A stretch of DNA of 64,000 bases from Nemertoderma westbladi. Its lineage: Eukaryota; Xenacoelomorpha; Nemertodermatida; Nemertodermatidae. Shown here piece after piece: positions 27,701 through 38,173 of the stretch; positions within the stretch are counted from its first letter, which is position 1; the number at the start of each line of letters is the position of its first letter. The stretch covers positions 1 to 64,000 of the forward strand of contig JAUCBJ010008548.1 in the NCBI GenBank assembly GCA_032718475.1, in the 5' to 3' direction. Position numbers and translations under genes: made by a program. The notes under the pieces are model-generated. The model was not told the DNA's origin and did not search any database. It saw nothing but the letters and a program-made list of their open reading frames with translations.

Positions 27701-30700
27701 TGTCCTTGTCTCTTTTCCCTTGCTTTGCTTAGTGTCACCTTAAACCGATGCTTTCTCAGGCTCATGCTACGCTAACCAGTGCTGCTCGGGTGACGGCTGT
27801 CCATGTCTATTTTCCTTTGCTTTGCTTAGTGTCACTTTAAACCGATGCCTTCTCAGGCTTATGCTACACTAACCGGCGCTGCTCGGGTGTCGGCTGTCCT
27901 TGTCTCTTTACCCCTGCTTTGCTTAGTGTTACCGTAAACCAATGCCTTTTCAGGCTCATGCTACGCCAACCAGTGCTGCTCGGGTGTCGACTGTCCTTGT
28001 CCTCGTCTCTTTTCCTTTGCTTTGCTTAGTGTCACTTTAAACCGATGCCTTCTCAGGCTCATGCTACGCTAAACAGTGCTGCTTGGGTGTCGGCTGTCCT
28101 TGTCTCTTTTCCCCTGCTTTGCTTAGTGTCTCCGTAAACTGAACGCTAACCAGTGCTGCTCAGGTGTCGGCTGTCCTTGTCTCTTTACCCCTGCTTTGCT
28201 TAGTGTCACCGTAAACCAATGCCTTCTCAGGCTCATGCTGCGCCAACCAGTGCTGCTCGGGTGTCGGCTGTCCTTGTCCTCGTCTCTTTTCCTTTGCTTT
28301 GCTTAGTGTCTCCTTAAACTGATGCCTTCTCAGGCTCATGCTACGCTAACCGGCGCTGCTTGGGTGTCGGCTGTCCTTGTCTCTTTTCCCCTGCTTTGCT
28401 TAGTGTCACCTTAAACCGATGCCTTCTCAGGCTCATGCTACGCTAACCAGTGCTGCTCGGGTGACGGCTGTCCATGTCTCTTTTCCTTTGCTTTGCTTAG
28501 TGTCACTTTAAACCGATGCCTTCTCAGGCTCATGCTACGCTAAACAGGGCTGCTTGGGTGTCTGCTGTCCTTGTCTCTTTTCCCCTGCTTTGCTTAGTGT
28601 CACCTTAAACCGATGCCTTCTCTTTCTCATGCTACGCTAACCAGTGCTGCTCGGGTGACGGCTGTCCATGTCTCTTTTCCTTTGCTTTGCTTAGTGTCAC
28701 TTTAAACCGATGCCTTCTCAGGCTCATGCTACGCTAAACAGTGCTGCTTGGGTGTCGGCTGTCCTTGTCTCTTTTCCCCTGCTTTGCTTAGTGTCTCCGT
28801 AAACTGAACGCTAACCAGTGCTGCTCAGGTGTCGGCTGTCCTTGTCTCTTTACCCCTGCTTTGCTTAGTGTCACCGTAAACCAATGCCTTCTCAGGCTCA
28901 TGCTGCGCCAACCAGTGCTGCTCGGGTGTCGGCTGTCCTTGTCCTCGTCTCTTTTCCTTTGCTTTGCTTAGTGTCTCCTTAAACTGATGCCTGCTCAGGC
29001 TCATGCTACGCTAACCGGCGCTGCTCGGGTGTCAGCTGTCCTTGTCTCTTTTCCCCTGCTTTGCTTAGTGTCACCTTAAACCGATGCCTTCTCAGGCTCA
29101 TGCTACGCTAACCAGTGCTGCTCGGGTGACGGCTGTCCATGTCTCTTTTCCTTTGCTTTGCTTAGTGTCACTTTAAACCAATGCCTTCTCAGGCTCATGC
29201 TACGCTAAACAGTGCTGCTTGGGTGTCGGCTGTACTTGTCTCTTTTCCCCTGCTTTGCTTAGTGTCTCCGTAAACTGAACGCTAACCGGCGCTGCTCGGG
29301 TGTCGGCTGTCCTTGTCTCTTTTCCCCTGCTTTGCTTAGTGTCACCTTAAACCGATGCTTTCTCAGGCTCATGCTACGCTAACCAGTGCTGCTCGGGTGA
29401 CGGCTGTCCATGTCTATTTTCCTTTGCTTTGCTTAGTGTCACTTTAAACCGATGCCTTCTCAGGCTTATGCTACGCTAACCGGCGCTGCTCGGGTGTCGG
29501 CTGTCCTTGTCTCTTTACCCCTGCTTTGCTTAGTGTTACCGTAAACCAATGCCTTCTCAGGCTCATGCTACGCCAACCAGTGCTGCTCGGGTGTCGGCTG
29601 TCCTTGTCCTCGTATCTTTTCCTTTGCTTTGCTTAGTGTCTCCTTAAACTGATGCCTGCTCAGGCTCATGCTACGCTAACCGGCGCTGCTCGGGTGTCAG
29701 CTGTCCTTGTCTCTTTTCCCCTGCTTTGCTTAGTGTCACCTTAAACCGATGCCTTCTCTTTCTCATGCTACGCTAACCAGTGCTGCTCGGGTGACGGCTG
29801 TCCATGTCTCTTTTCCTTTGCTTTGCTTAGTGTCTCTTTAAACCGATGCCTTCTCAGGCTCATGCTACGCTAAACAGTGCTGCTTGGGTGTCGGCTGTCC
29901 TTGTCTCTTTTCCCCTGCTTTGCTTAGTGTCTCCGTAAACTGAACGCTAACCAGTGCTGCTCAGGTGTCGGCTGTCCTTGTCTCTTTATCCCTGCTTTGC
30001 TTAGTGTCACCGTAAACCAATGCCTTCTCAGGCTCATGCTGCGCCAACCAGTGCTGCTCGGGTGTCGGCTGTCCTTGTCCTCGTCTCTTTTCCTTTGCTT
30101 TGCTTAGTGTCTCCTTAAACTGATGCCTTCTCAGGCTCATGCTACGCTAACCGGCGCTGCTTGGGTGTCGGCTGTCCTTGTCTCTTTTCCCCTGCTTTGC
30201 TTAGTGTCACCTTAAACCGATGCTTTCTCAGGCTCATGCTACGCTAACCAGTGCTGCTCGGGTGACGGCTGTCCATGTCTATTTTCCTTTGCTTTGCTTA
30301 GTGTCACTTTAAACCGATGCCTTCTCAGGCTTATGCTACGCTAACCGGCGCTGCTCGGGTTTCGGCTGTCCTTGTCTCTTTTCCCCTGCTTTGCATAGTG
30401 TCACCATAAACCGATGCCTTCTCAGGCTCATGCTACGCTAACCAGTGCTGCTCGGGTGTCGGCTGTCCTTGTCTCTTTTCCTTTGCTTTGCTTAGTGTCA
30501 CCTTAAACTGATGCCTTCTCAGGCTCATGCTACACTAACCGGCGCTGCTCGGGTGTCGGCTCTCCTTGCCCCTTTTCCCCTGCTTTGCTTAGTGTCACCG
30601 TAAACCGATGCCTTCTCAGGCTCATGCTACGCTAACCAGTGCTGCTCGGGTGTTGGCTGTCCTTGTCCCTTTCCCCCTGCTTTGCTTAGTGTCACCGTGA

Positions 30701-31870
30701 ACCGAACGCTAAGCAGTACTGCTCGGGTGTTGGCTGTCCTTGTCTCTTTACCACTGCTTTGCATAGTGTCACCGTAAACCGATGCCTTCTCAGGCTCATG
30801 CTACGCCAACCAGTGCTGCTCGGGTGTCGGCTGTCCTCGTCTCTTTTCCTTTGCTTTGCTTAGTGTCACCTTAAACCGATGCCTTCTCAGGCTCATGCTA
30901 CGCTAACCGGCGCTGCTCGGGTGTCGGCTGTCCTCTTTTACCCTGCTTTGCATAGTGTCACCGTAAACCGATGCCTTCTCAAGCTCATGCTACGCTAACC
31001 AGTGCTGCTCGGGTGTTGGCTGTCATTGTCTCTTTTCCCCTGCTTTGCTTAGTGTCACCGTAAACCAATGCCTTCTCAGGCTCATGCTACTCAAACCGGC
31101 GCTGCTCGGGTGTCGGCTGTCCTTGTCTCTTTTCCCCTGCTTTGCTTACTACTACTACTAGTATCGGCATGCTGCATTGCAGCTGCATTTTTAAGAATGC
31201 TGTGCCGGCTTGTCGACAAAATTGCGCCGCCACAACTCCCTATCACCCATGACATTTGCTAGATCATCCGCATCTTCAAGACCAGTGTCCTTTAAGATGC
31301 GTCTCAAGAAAGTCATGGGCTGTCCACCATGCTTATTCACTCCATGAGACTGCCAAAGTACAAGATTATGCACTGGCTGGTCCTCACGGCGAAAGCAATG
31401 ACCTGCAAAGCGGAGGCGATTTTGTTCTAGTGTCAAGCTTGGGGGAACCAATGAGACACCTCCAATGTTATATAGTGTCTGGTTGGAGATGTGTGCATTG
31501 TACTTGACACAATGAACCCGGCGTAGCATTCTTGTGAATGTGCCATCCAGAGATTTGGTGACCTCAGCAGTTAGAGCCCAGCATCTAATCTAGCCCAGCA
31601 GACTGCTTTGCTTAGTGTCACCGTAAACCGATGCCTTCTAAGGCTCATGCTACGCTAACCAGTGCTGCTCGGGTGTCGGCTGTCCTTGTCTCTTTACCCT
31701 GGCTTTGCTTAGTGTCACCGTAAACCGATGCCTTCTCAGGCTCATGCTACGCTAACCAGTGCTGCTCAGGGTCCCCGCCCTTATGACGCCTAGTGTCATC
31801 ATGGCCCTATGCCTTCTCAGGCTCGTACTCAGGCTGACTGGCGTCACTCAGGCATTTGTCCCTTTGCACT
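24738..31870. repeat. ~97-bp satellite array
   Basis: The unit runs TGCTTTGCTTAGTGTCACCG, TAAACCGATGCCTTCTCAGG, CTCATGCTACGCTAACCAGT, GCTGCTCGGGTGTCGGCTGT, then CCTTGTCYCTTTTCC. There are roughly 70 copies. A shorter unit class lacks the ATGCCTTCTCAGGCTCATGCT part and reads GTAAACTGAACGCTAACC. Blocks of several units recur in the same order (for example around 27180-28140 and 28800-29280), showing higher-order repeats. Both edges (24957-25020 and 31788-31850) share a diverged variant, TTATGACGCCTAGTGTCATC, as expected when array ends escape homogenisation. Short open frames in the array are not genes. Confidence 0.95.
31149..31602 (-). mobile_element. 5'-truncated RTE-like LINE inserted in the satellite
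   Basis: Minus-strand copy of the last ~430 bp of the LINE at 33072-36852. It covers the last ~112 codons and the 3' end, GCAGCATGCCGATAC followed by (TAG)n. It is almost identical to the full-length copy: visible protein changes include Q-S for Q-P in LVLWQ.HGV, and E for K and R for C near the end. A 12-bp target duplication CTGCTTTGCTTA flanks it at 31137-31148 and 31603-31614. 31585-31602 is 18 bp of unexplained extra sequence at the truncated 5' junction. This is a recent insertion. Confidence 0.93.
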
Positions 31871-32430
31871 AGGCTAGGCCTAGGCCTTGTCATCCAGGAA
31901 CTCTACCGAGTGCCAGACCTTACTTATTCTTGGAACTCTGGGCCCCTTTATAAGCACGGTGAGTGACGGTTTTCTGTTCAGTTGTCCGTCAAAACCGTCA
32001 TAACTATAGTAATTTTAATATTATGGATTTCCGGTTTTTTACACATAGTGTCCGGGACTTTTCGGATTATTCATATTTCAGAGATTACGAATTTTATATA
32101 TGCCCAGCACCGAATATGAGAATAAAGGGAACACTCCCCCCAAATGACCCTTCGCAGCGTCATTTTCTTGGAGCTGAGGGGGGCATTTCCACATCTGTTT
32201 GAGAATAATATAATTAATTAATTTTATTTATTGATTTATTGATTTCCTAGAGTTTGTTTCCTAAATATCCCGTACTAGAAAGCCAGCAAGATGGCTATAA
32301 GGAGACCGTCTATAAGACAACAAAACCGAAAAAATTAAATCTTAATTCCGTTTCCGTGTTAGTCCGAAACGAAAAGATGAACAAATATTTAACCATATCC
32401 CAAACCCGGCATCACTATGAAGCAACCAAT
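31871..32430. other. Non-coding stretch beyond the satellite
   Basis: No supported gene. At 32276-32305 there is AAAGCCAGCAAGATGGCTAT, a small hairpin whose relative AAAGCCAGCAATCTGGCTAT occurs at 57549-57570 on the far side of the nested block. I cannot tell whether that is chance. Confidence 0.4.
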
Positions 32431-32768
32431 TTAATATAAGCATATAATATGCAATGCATGTATCCTAATAATAATATTATAGTTAGTTTATTATTGACCA
32501 ATAAATCGGTCCATGTGGGACGGAATACATATATATATCTGAATACACTCAAGCACTTATTATAATAACCAGTAAAATACGCGGCCGCGGTACTCACAAA
32601 TCCTAAATTAAAAGTTACTTAAGTATACATAAACCAGCATAGCAATTGCCATATTCAAATAATTTAATATATGCTGATATTACCCAAACGTTACGTACAA
32701 ATAACTTACTAATAAATATTAAATAAATATAAATACATAATAGAGTTAAACCAATTTAATTAATAATT

Positions 32769-33071
32769 CTAAATCTCTAAAATCTCTAAAAGTTCGTCTA
32801 TATATTGCATCGTGGTACACAGGGGGTCACTGGATAGAACAGAGCATGGGGATGAATAATCTAATTGGTATTTATTCCTTAGGCCTACTGCCTCTACAAA
32901 TGAACATGTACAAATAACATGTGATTCGGATTGGGGCGAGCCACACTTGCAAAAACGTCGATCATATGGGACTCGGTTCCATCTCCCTATCTCTACGCTG
33001 AGATTGGTCGATAGAAGCCGGAACCTGGTCCACGCCTTGCGGTGCGACTCCCGGATATCCTGTTGCGGGCG
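32769..33071 (-). pseudogene. Older LINE, piece D: RT C-terminal domain and stop
   Basis: Fourth and last piece of the split LINE. Read on the minus strand it continues in frame from 36853 and ends at TAG 32769-32771. It carries the classic C-terminal signature of LINE polymerases: an LSTNLSVEIGRW segment followed by RRFCKCG and SESHVICTC, matching the CX2C...HX4C pattern at the end of non-LTR RT proteins. Downstream (32430-32768) is an AT-rich probable 3' UTR with AATAAA-like motifs. 33062-33071 is one copy of the RTE-LINE target duplication GTTGCGGGCG. Confidence 0.88.
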
Positions 33072-36000
33072 GGTCAGGTCAGGTCAGGTCAGGTATTCTC
33101 AGGTCAGGTCAGGCATTCTAGGTCATTGATCAAGAAAACTTGCCACCTCCATGCAGCATAAAGGAGGTGCTACCTGTAGCTGCATAGACCCTCTTACTAG
33201 GGCAAATCTGGTCCTGTAACTAGGACCCCCTTCGTTCTGGGATAAGGACGCCCTTGGTCCTGGATTAAGGACCCATATACTTGGCTGCAGGGGTATATGG
33301 CCTGACCAGGCAGATGGTGATCTACCAATGGCTGGTCAGGAGTAGAGTGTTGTCATGTCCACTCTGAGAGCACTTCACTGCGACCTGCACCTGGCAGCAA
33401 GGGTACAGGGCATGACCCAGCAGATGAGCTGCAACAGCCAATGGTGGGTCATGTGCGCCAGAGTAGATATGGGTGATGGGCCTCATATCTGACTCCATTG
33501 CGACACCCACCCCGTGGAATGGCAAACCAGGGTGTGGTATTTGCCCCGAGAGCTGACTCGGCAAAAAGCACCCCCCAACCCCCACTATGGATTACATTAG
33601 CAATGCGGAGGTCCGGCCACTAGAGGCCAGTGGAATTACCGGACACAATCGGCCTCACAGGCGTCAGTTAACTCCTGACCGGCTGCCTGTCTCACCCCCT
33701 ACTGGAGAGAGAGCAGCCAACAATTCTTTGAGTCCCTTTCCTGATGACCTTTCTGGCCCAAACCCTGGGTCACCAGGGAGGCCAGATTGTGATGGGGAGA
33801 CGGATTCTGGAGTTGGAGGCTACTCTCATGTCCCACCCCGACCAACAAAGCCATTGGTGAATCTGAGGCAAGTCACTAGACTAGCCTCAGTAAACACCCT
33901 AACACTCGGGTCCCCAATGCGACAAGGTGAGCTGACTGCCTTGGCAGATAAGCTTTCTCTTAGCGCAGTGGGTGTTCAAGAGCACCGAATGCAGACTGGA
34001 CAGACTGATGAGGTTCTGATTAAGGACATGGGGGGCGGTTGGCGACTCGCCCTCACGTCAGCAGATGATAGTGGCAATGGTGGAATTGGTCTATTGATGA
34101 ATCCAACTGCACATGCAGCATTGGACAAAATAGACCAAATCTCTAACCGCATCATCCGTTGCCACTTCTCATGTTCTGGAAGACTGGCTAAGAAGTTTCC
34201 TAAGGTGGTTCTGATTGTGTGCTACTCTCCAACTAGTGTTGCCCCTGTAGAGGAGGTGGAAAATTTCTACCACAATCTACAAGCAGCTACTGATGGAGTG
34301 GATCAGCATGCATTCTTAACATTCCTGGGAGACTTTAATGCAAGTCTGCATCAATCACCTACATCGCCCTGGGTCTATAGCAATAGTGTTAACCGAAATT
34401 CTGTCCATCTTCAGGATTTTATCTCTGGAAATGGATTGTTTTCGGCTGGAACCCAGTTCAAGAAGCGAACTGGAAAGCTATGGACTCATAGTGGACCCAG
34501 TGGTCACAAGTCCCAGATAGACCATATTCTGTTTCGTAGGAAATACAGGAGCTCTATACAAGACTGTAATGCATTTACACTTCGACCCTTCTCCAGTGAT
34601 CACCGCCTTATTGTGGCCAAGGTAAGACTTAGTCTGCGTGCTAGCAGAACAATGAAATCTGCCTTGCCGCGGCATGACTGGTCCTCTCTGTTGCAACAGC
34701 CAAGTGTGAGATCCAGCTTCACACTACAGCTGAGCAACAGGTATGAGGCTCTTGCCTCTGAGGCGGCAGATCACTGTGAGGGCTATACTGCCTTTACAGA
34801 AGCAGTTAAGTTAGCAGCTGCAGAAACAGTTCCTGTATACCCTCGAAACAGGAAAAGGGCCCCCTGGACTGACAACAAAATTCAGAAGTGCCGAAATGAC
34901 CTTCATAAGGCGCAGAAAGAGTCCCGACTCAAACAGACTACAGCGGCCAAGAATGCAGTTAAGGCTGCATCTAGGTCCCTGAACAGGCAGTACTCTGTTA
35001 ATCTACAGGAGCTAATAAACCAACAGGTTGATGCCATCAATGATGCTGACGACAGCAGGCAATCATCCCAGGCATGGAAATCGATCAATCTGCTTACTGG
35101 GCGGAAAAGCCAACCAACCACCAAGGTTAAGGCTGAATCACCAGCCGATCGCCTCAATGGTTGGAAAGCCCACTTTGAAAAGCTCCTCAATAATGACAGG
35201 GTATTGCCTGATAACTTTATAGAAGTAAAAGTGTCTGAGTCTGTACTCCCAGATATTCCCATTGGCGATATCTCCTTTGCAGAAGTGAAGGCTGCTGCAA
35301 AGAGCATTAAGACCAATCGTGCCAGTGGAGTAGATGGTGTTCCCCCTGAGGTCTTTAAAATACCCGAGTGTTTAAAGCTCATCTATCCCATCATAGTAGA
35401 CATGTACCGAACAACAAGAGTCCCACAAGAAATGAAAACAAATAAGTTGGTGCCAGTTCCCAAGAAGGGCAACCTAACACTCTATGGTTCTTTTCGGGGA
35501 ATCTCATTGATCTCGATTGCTGCAAAGCTATACAATAGGATTCTATTAAATCGCATCAGGGATCCCATTGAGAGACTGCTCCGTGGAAATCAGAATGGGT
35601 TCCGCAAAGGTCGTGGAACCATGGAGCCCATTTTGGCACTTAGAAGGATAATTGAAGAATTATCAAAAAAGAATGACAGGCATCTGGCTGTTATCTTTGT
35701 TGACTTCTTCAAGGCCTTTGATTCAGTCTCTCGCTCACGTATGTTCAGCATACTTTCATTATATGGGATTCCTGATGAAATTATTGCAGCAATCAGATCA
35801 GTATACGATGGTTCGACAACATTTGTGTCTACTGTTGACGGTGACACAGAACCATTTGAAGTGTTATGGGGCGTCCTCCAAGGAGACACACTTGCACCAT
35901 TCTTGTTCATTATTGTGGTTGACTATGTTCTACGCATGTCCTTAGATCATCATAATGATGATGGGGTGATGATAACTCCACCTACTGGCTCCAGAAGTCG

Positions 36001-36852
36001 AGGAAATCCTGCCAAGTACCTAACTGATCTAGACTTTGCTGATGACTTAGGAGTACTCTCAGAATCATTAGAGGGAGCCCAACGGCTCCTCAGCTCATTA
36101 GAACATGCTGCTTCTAGTGTTGGTCTTTTTATTAACTCCAGAAAGACCAAAATTCTGACAGTTAACTTTGAAAGTCCTCAGCAAGTCTCTGATCGGATGA
36201 GCATAAGCTCAAAGGATGGTATGCTTGAGCATGTAGACGACTTCTGTTACCTGGGATCATGGATCCGGAAGTCAGGTGAGGACCTTCGAATACGTAAGGG
36301 AAAGGCATGGGCAGCCTTGAATAGGCTTTCCAGGATTTGGAAGTCACCGAGAATTAATCGGAAACTTAAGGTCCGATTATTTAGAGCAGCAGTAGTTCCG
36401 GTACTCCTCTACGGGAGTCCATGCTGGGCTCTAACTGCTGAGGACACCAAATCTCTGGATGGCACATTCACAAGAATGCTACGCCGGGTTCATTGTGTCA
36501 AGTACAATGCACACATCTCCAACCAGACACTATATAACATTGGAGGTGTCTCATTGGTTCCCCCAAGCTTGACACTAGAACAAAATCGCCTCCGCTTTGC
36601 AGGACATTGCTTTCGCCGTGAGGACCAGCCAGTGCATAATCTTGTACTTTGGCAGCCTCATGGAGTGAATAAGCATGGTGGACAGCCCATGACTTTCTTG
36701 AGACGCATCTTAAAGGACACTGGCCTTAAAGATGCGGATGATCTAGCAAATGTCATGGGTGATAGGGAGTTGTGGCGGTGCAATTTTGTTGACAAGCCGG
36801 CACAGCATTCTTAAAAATGCAGCTGCAATGCAGCATGCCGATCCTAGTAGTA
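33072..36852 (+). mobile_element. Full-length RTE-like LINE
   Basis: A 3.8 kb non-LTR retrotransposon with an intact ORF. It is bounded by the 10-bp target duplication GTTGCGGGCG (33062-33071 and 36853-36862) and ends in a (TAG)n-type tail after GCAGCATGCCGATCC. The 5' end starts with GGTCAGG tandem motifs. The 5' UTR (to 33586) holds two diverged repeats of about 70 bp (around 33280 and 33385), including inverted CCTGACCA/TGGTCAGG. It interrupts the older LINE that lies on the opposite strand. A near-identical truncated sister at 31149-31602 shows recent activity. Confidence 0.93.
33587..36814 (+). CDS. LINE endonuclease-reverse transcriptase, 1075 aa, intact
   Basis: Single ORF for target-primed reverse transcription. 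N-terminal ~90 residues are Pro/Ser-rich. The apurinic-type endonuclease covers about 90-345, with VQEHRM (catalytic Glu, ~130), LGDFNASL (~247), an SQIDHILF segment and SDHRLIV (~337). Reverse transcriptase spans about 570-850: LVPVPKKGNLT, FVDFFKAFDS (first catalytic Asp, ~705), VLQGDTLAPFLF (~765) and DFADD (~815-819, catalytic Asp pair). The C-terminal part has YGSPCWAL and RLRFAGHCFRRED, typical of the RTE/BovB type, and ends FVDKPAQHS. No stop or frameshift is seen. ATG 33587 is in frame and followed by continuous coding. Endonuclease and RT are certain. The RTE-clade assignment is from motif style and could be a neighbouring clade. Confidence 0.95.
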   Translation: MDYISNAEVRPLEASGITGHNRPHRRQLTPDRLPVSPPTGERAANNSLSPFPDDLSGPNPGSPGRPDCDGETDSGVGGYSHVPPRPTKPLVNLRQVTRLASVNTLTLGSPMRQGELTALADKLSLSAVGVQEHRMQTGQTDEVLIKDMGGGWRLALTSADDSGNGGIGLLMNPTAHAALDKIDQISNRIIRCHFSCSGRLAKKFPKVVLIVCYSPTSVAPVEEVENFYHNLQAATDGVDQHAFLTFLGDFNASLHQSPTSPWVYSNSVNRNSVHLQDFISGNGLFSAGTQFKKRTGKLWTHSGPSGHKSQIDHILFRRKYRSSIQDCNAFTLRPFSSDHRLIVAKVRLSLRASRTMKSALPRHDWSSLLQQPSVRSSFTLQLSNRYEALASEAADHCEGYTAFTEAVKLAAAETVPVYPRNRKRAPWTDNKIQKCRNDLHKAQKESRLKQTTAAKNAVKAASRSLNRQYSVNLQELINQQVDAINDADDSRQSSQAWKSINLLTGRKSQPTTKVKAESPADRLNGWKAHFEKLLNNDRVLPDNFIEVKVSESVLPDIPIGDISFAEVKAAAKSIKTNRASGVDGVPPEVFKIPECLKLIYPIIVDMYRTTRVPQEMKTNKLVPVPKKGNLTLYGSFRGISLISIAAKLYNRILLNRIRDPIERLLRGNQNGFRKGRGTMEPILALRRIIEELSKKNDRHLAVIFVDFFKAFDSVSRSRMFSILSLYGIPDEIIAAIRSVYDGSTTFVSTVDGDTEPFEVLWGVLQGDTLAPFLFIIVVDYVLRMSLDHHNDDGVMITPPTGSRSRGNPAKYLTDLDFADDLGVLSESLEGAQRLLSSLEHAASSVGLFINSRKTKILTVNFESPQQVSDRMSISSKDGMLEHVDDFCYLGSWIRKSGEDLRIRKGKAWAALNRLSRIWKSPRINRKLKVRLFRAAVVPVLLYGSPCWALTAEDTKSLDGTFTRMLRRVHCVKYNAHISNQTLYNIGGVSLVPPSLTLEQNRLRFAGHCFRREDQPVHNLVLWQPHGVNKHGGQPMTFLRRILKDTGLKDADDLANVMGDRELWRCNFVDKPAQHS

Positions 36853-36928
36853 GTTGCGGGCGAATATAAATAGTAGGAGTATCTAATGACGGATTAAACG
36901 ATCTGTACGTCATAGGCCTCGTTGAATC
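36853..36928 (-). pseudogene. Older LINE, piece C (76 bp)
   Basis: A short stretch trapped between the RTE-like LINE and LTR element 1. On the minus strand it reads STRPMTYRSFNPSLDTPT and then IYIRPQ, and joins in frame to piece B (upstream) and piece D (downstream) once one copy of each target duplication (GAATC and GTTGCGGGCG) is removed. Confidence 0.85.
36924..36928. repeat. Target-site duplication GAATC (left) of LTR element 1
   Basis: GAATC immediately before the LTR start TGTAAAAGC; the right copy is at 49007-49011. Five base pairs is the usual BEL/Pao duplication length. Confidence 0.88.
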
Positions 36929-38173
36929 TGTAAAAGCTTCTGTGGGATATAACTGGCCCCTTTTGCTTCGCAATCCAGTTTCCCCCCAGGCGCTGGAATA
37001 CTCTAAAAAGGTTCTCTAACTGTACATATATTCCCCTCGCCCGCAAGGTACCGTTACAGGTGTTTTAACGGACATAAAAGTCATTCTGCTATATACGTGT
37101 TTTAGCGGACATGGTAAGGCAAAAAACCTGCAATGCACCAAATACCTTTCACAGCTTAGCCGTGATGATTCATATTACGACATCTAACAGCTGGTTGCTG
37201 ACATGGAAACAGCCATTGGACGCATGGTTCTTTGTTTGGCTTGAGCCAATCAGAGCGATTTTTCCTGTCGACGTGTAGCTTTTCGGCCGATCATAAGGAG
37301 AGTGTTCAGTCTTACTGTTTTTTAGTGATACTTTGTGTTGTTGCTATCTAGGCCAGGAACAACGGCTCTAGAGTCAATTAGTTTTCATACTTTAGAAGAA
37401 ACATTAGTAGGCTTAAATTATAGAGCGTATAACTGTTATCGGTGCAACTCCGTGCAGTCTTGCATTATCGGTTCAACATACATTGTTATACTGCTGTTTA
37501 CTGTTGTGTTTTGGTTGAATATTATTTGGAGAACATCTATAAAGAACCCAAATTTCCCAATTTTCTTGATACACTACAGGTTAGAGAGGCGGGTTATATA
37601 TAGCGATTGCGACTTATATTATTGTGTATGTAGTGAATTTAATGCTATTTGATAAGCCCTACATGAGTCAATTGCTGTTCGCTTTATATATGATAAAATT
37701 CATTGACGGTCGGCAAATCAGTGAGCAGTATTGTGTGTTACCGGTAGTGTGCATGATTGTGACTGATAACTAAGCATTTCCTAAAGAATGCGTCTCATAC
37801 GTGAATCTTAAGCCTTACCGACTTACCGTTGTGATTAGTATAAGTCATATCTCTGTTTACTTAGATAGAGCGCCACGTCCTAAAGGAACTGTTAATATTT
37901 CCCGAAAGTGAATAATATTAGTCAGAAATTAATTATTAACGATCAATCGAATAATACAGTACAGTAAGCTTACACTGCAATAATAATCTAAGCCCTCAGA
38001 ATCCAGTCTCCCGGGAATATCCAGCGGGTGAATGGACGCGCACTAGGCTGGCTTCTGCTAATGTTGTGTTTATTGGTATTAAATATTTGTCATCTTCTAA
38101 AGTATATTTGTAAACCAAAAGACATATAAATTTTGGCAGGTTAAACTGCTAAAGGTCTTCAAAAGCGCGTACA
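36929..38173 (+). repeat. 5' LTR of element 1 (1245 bp)
   Basis: Begins TGTAAAAGCTTCTG and ends GCGCGTACA, giving the TG...CA termini expected of LTRs. It is nearly identical to 47762-49006. Differences seen include G/A and C/T near 37137 and 37149, G/A near 37274 and T/C near 37790. A TATATATA at about 37595 is a possible TATA box. A 105-codon open stretch at 37335-37652 lies inside the LTR and is not considered a gene. The final CA is followed by ATAACAGTTATTG, with no TGG that would mark a standard tRNA primer site. Confidence 0.95.

Noticed and set aside
34903-35382. Minus-strand frame opposite the LINE ORF (also 35590-35910)
   Set aside because: Antisense of the endonuclease-RT coding region with no domain of its own.
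37335-37652. 105-codon frame with hydrophobic segments, present in both LTRs of element 1
   Set aside because: It lies inside the LTR, begins at a non-ATG codon, and is not kept in the related LTR of element 2.
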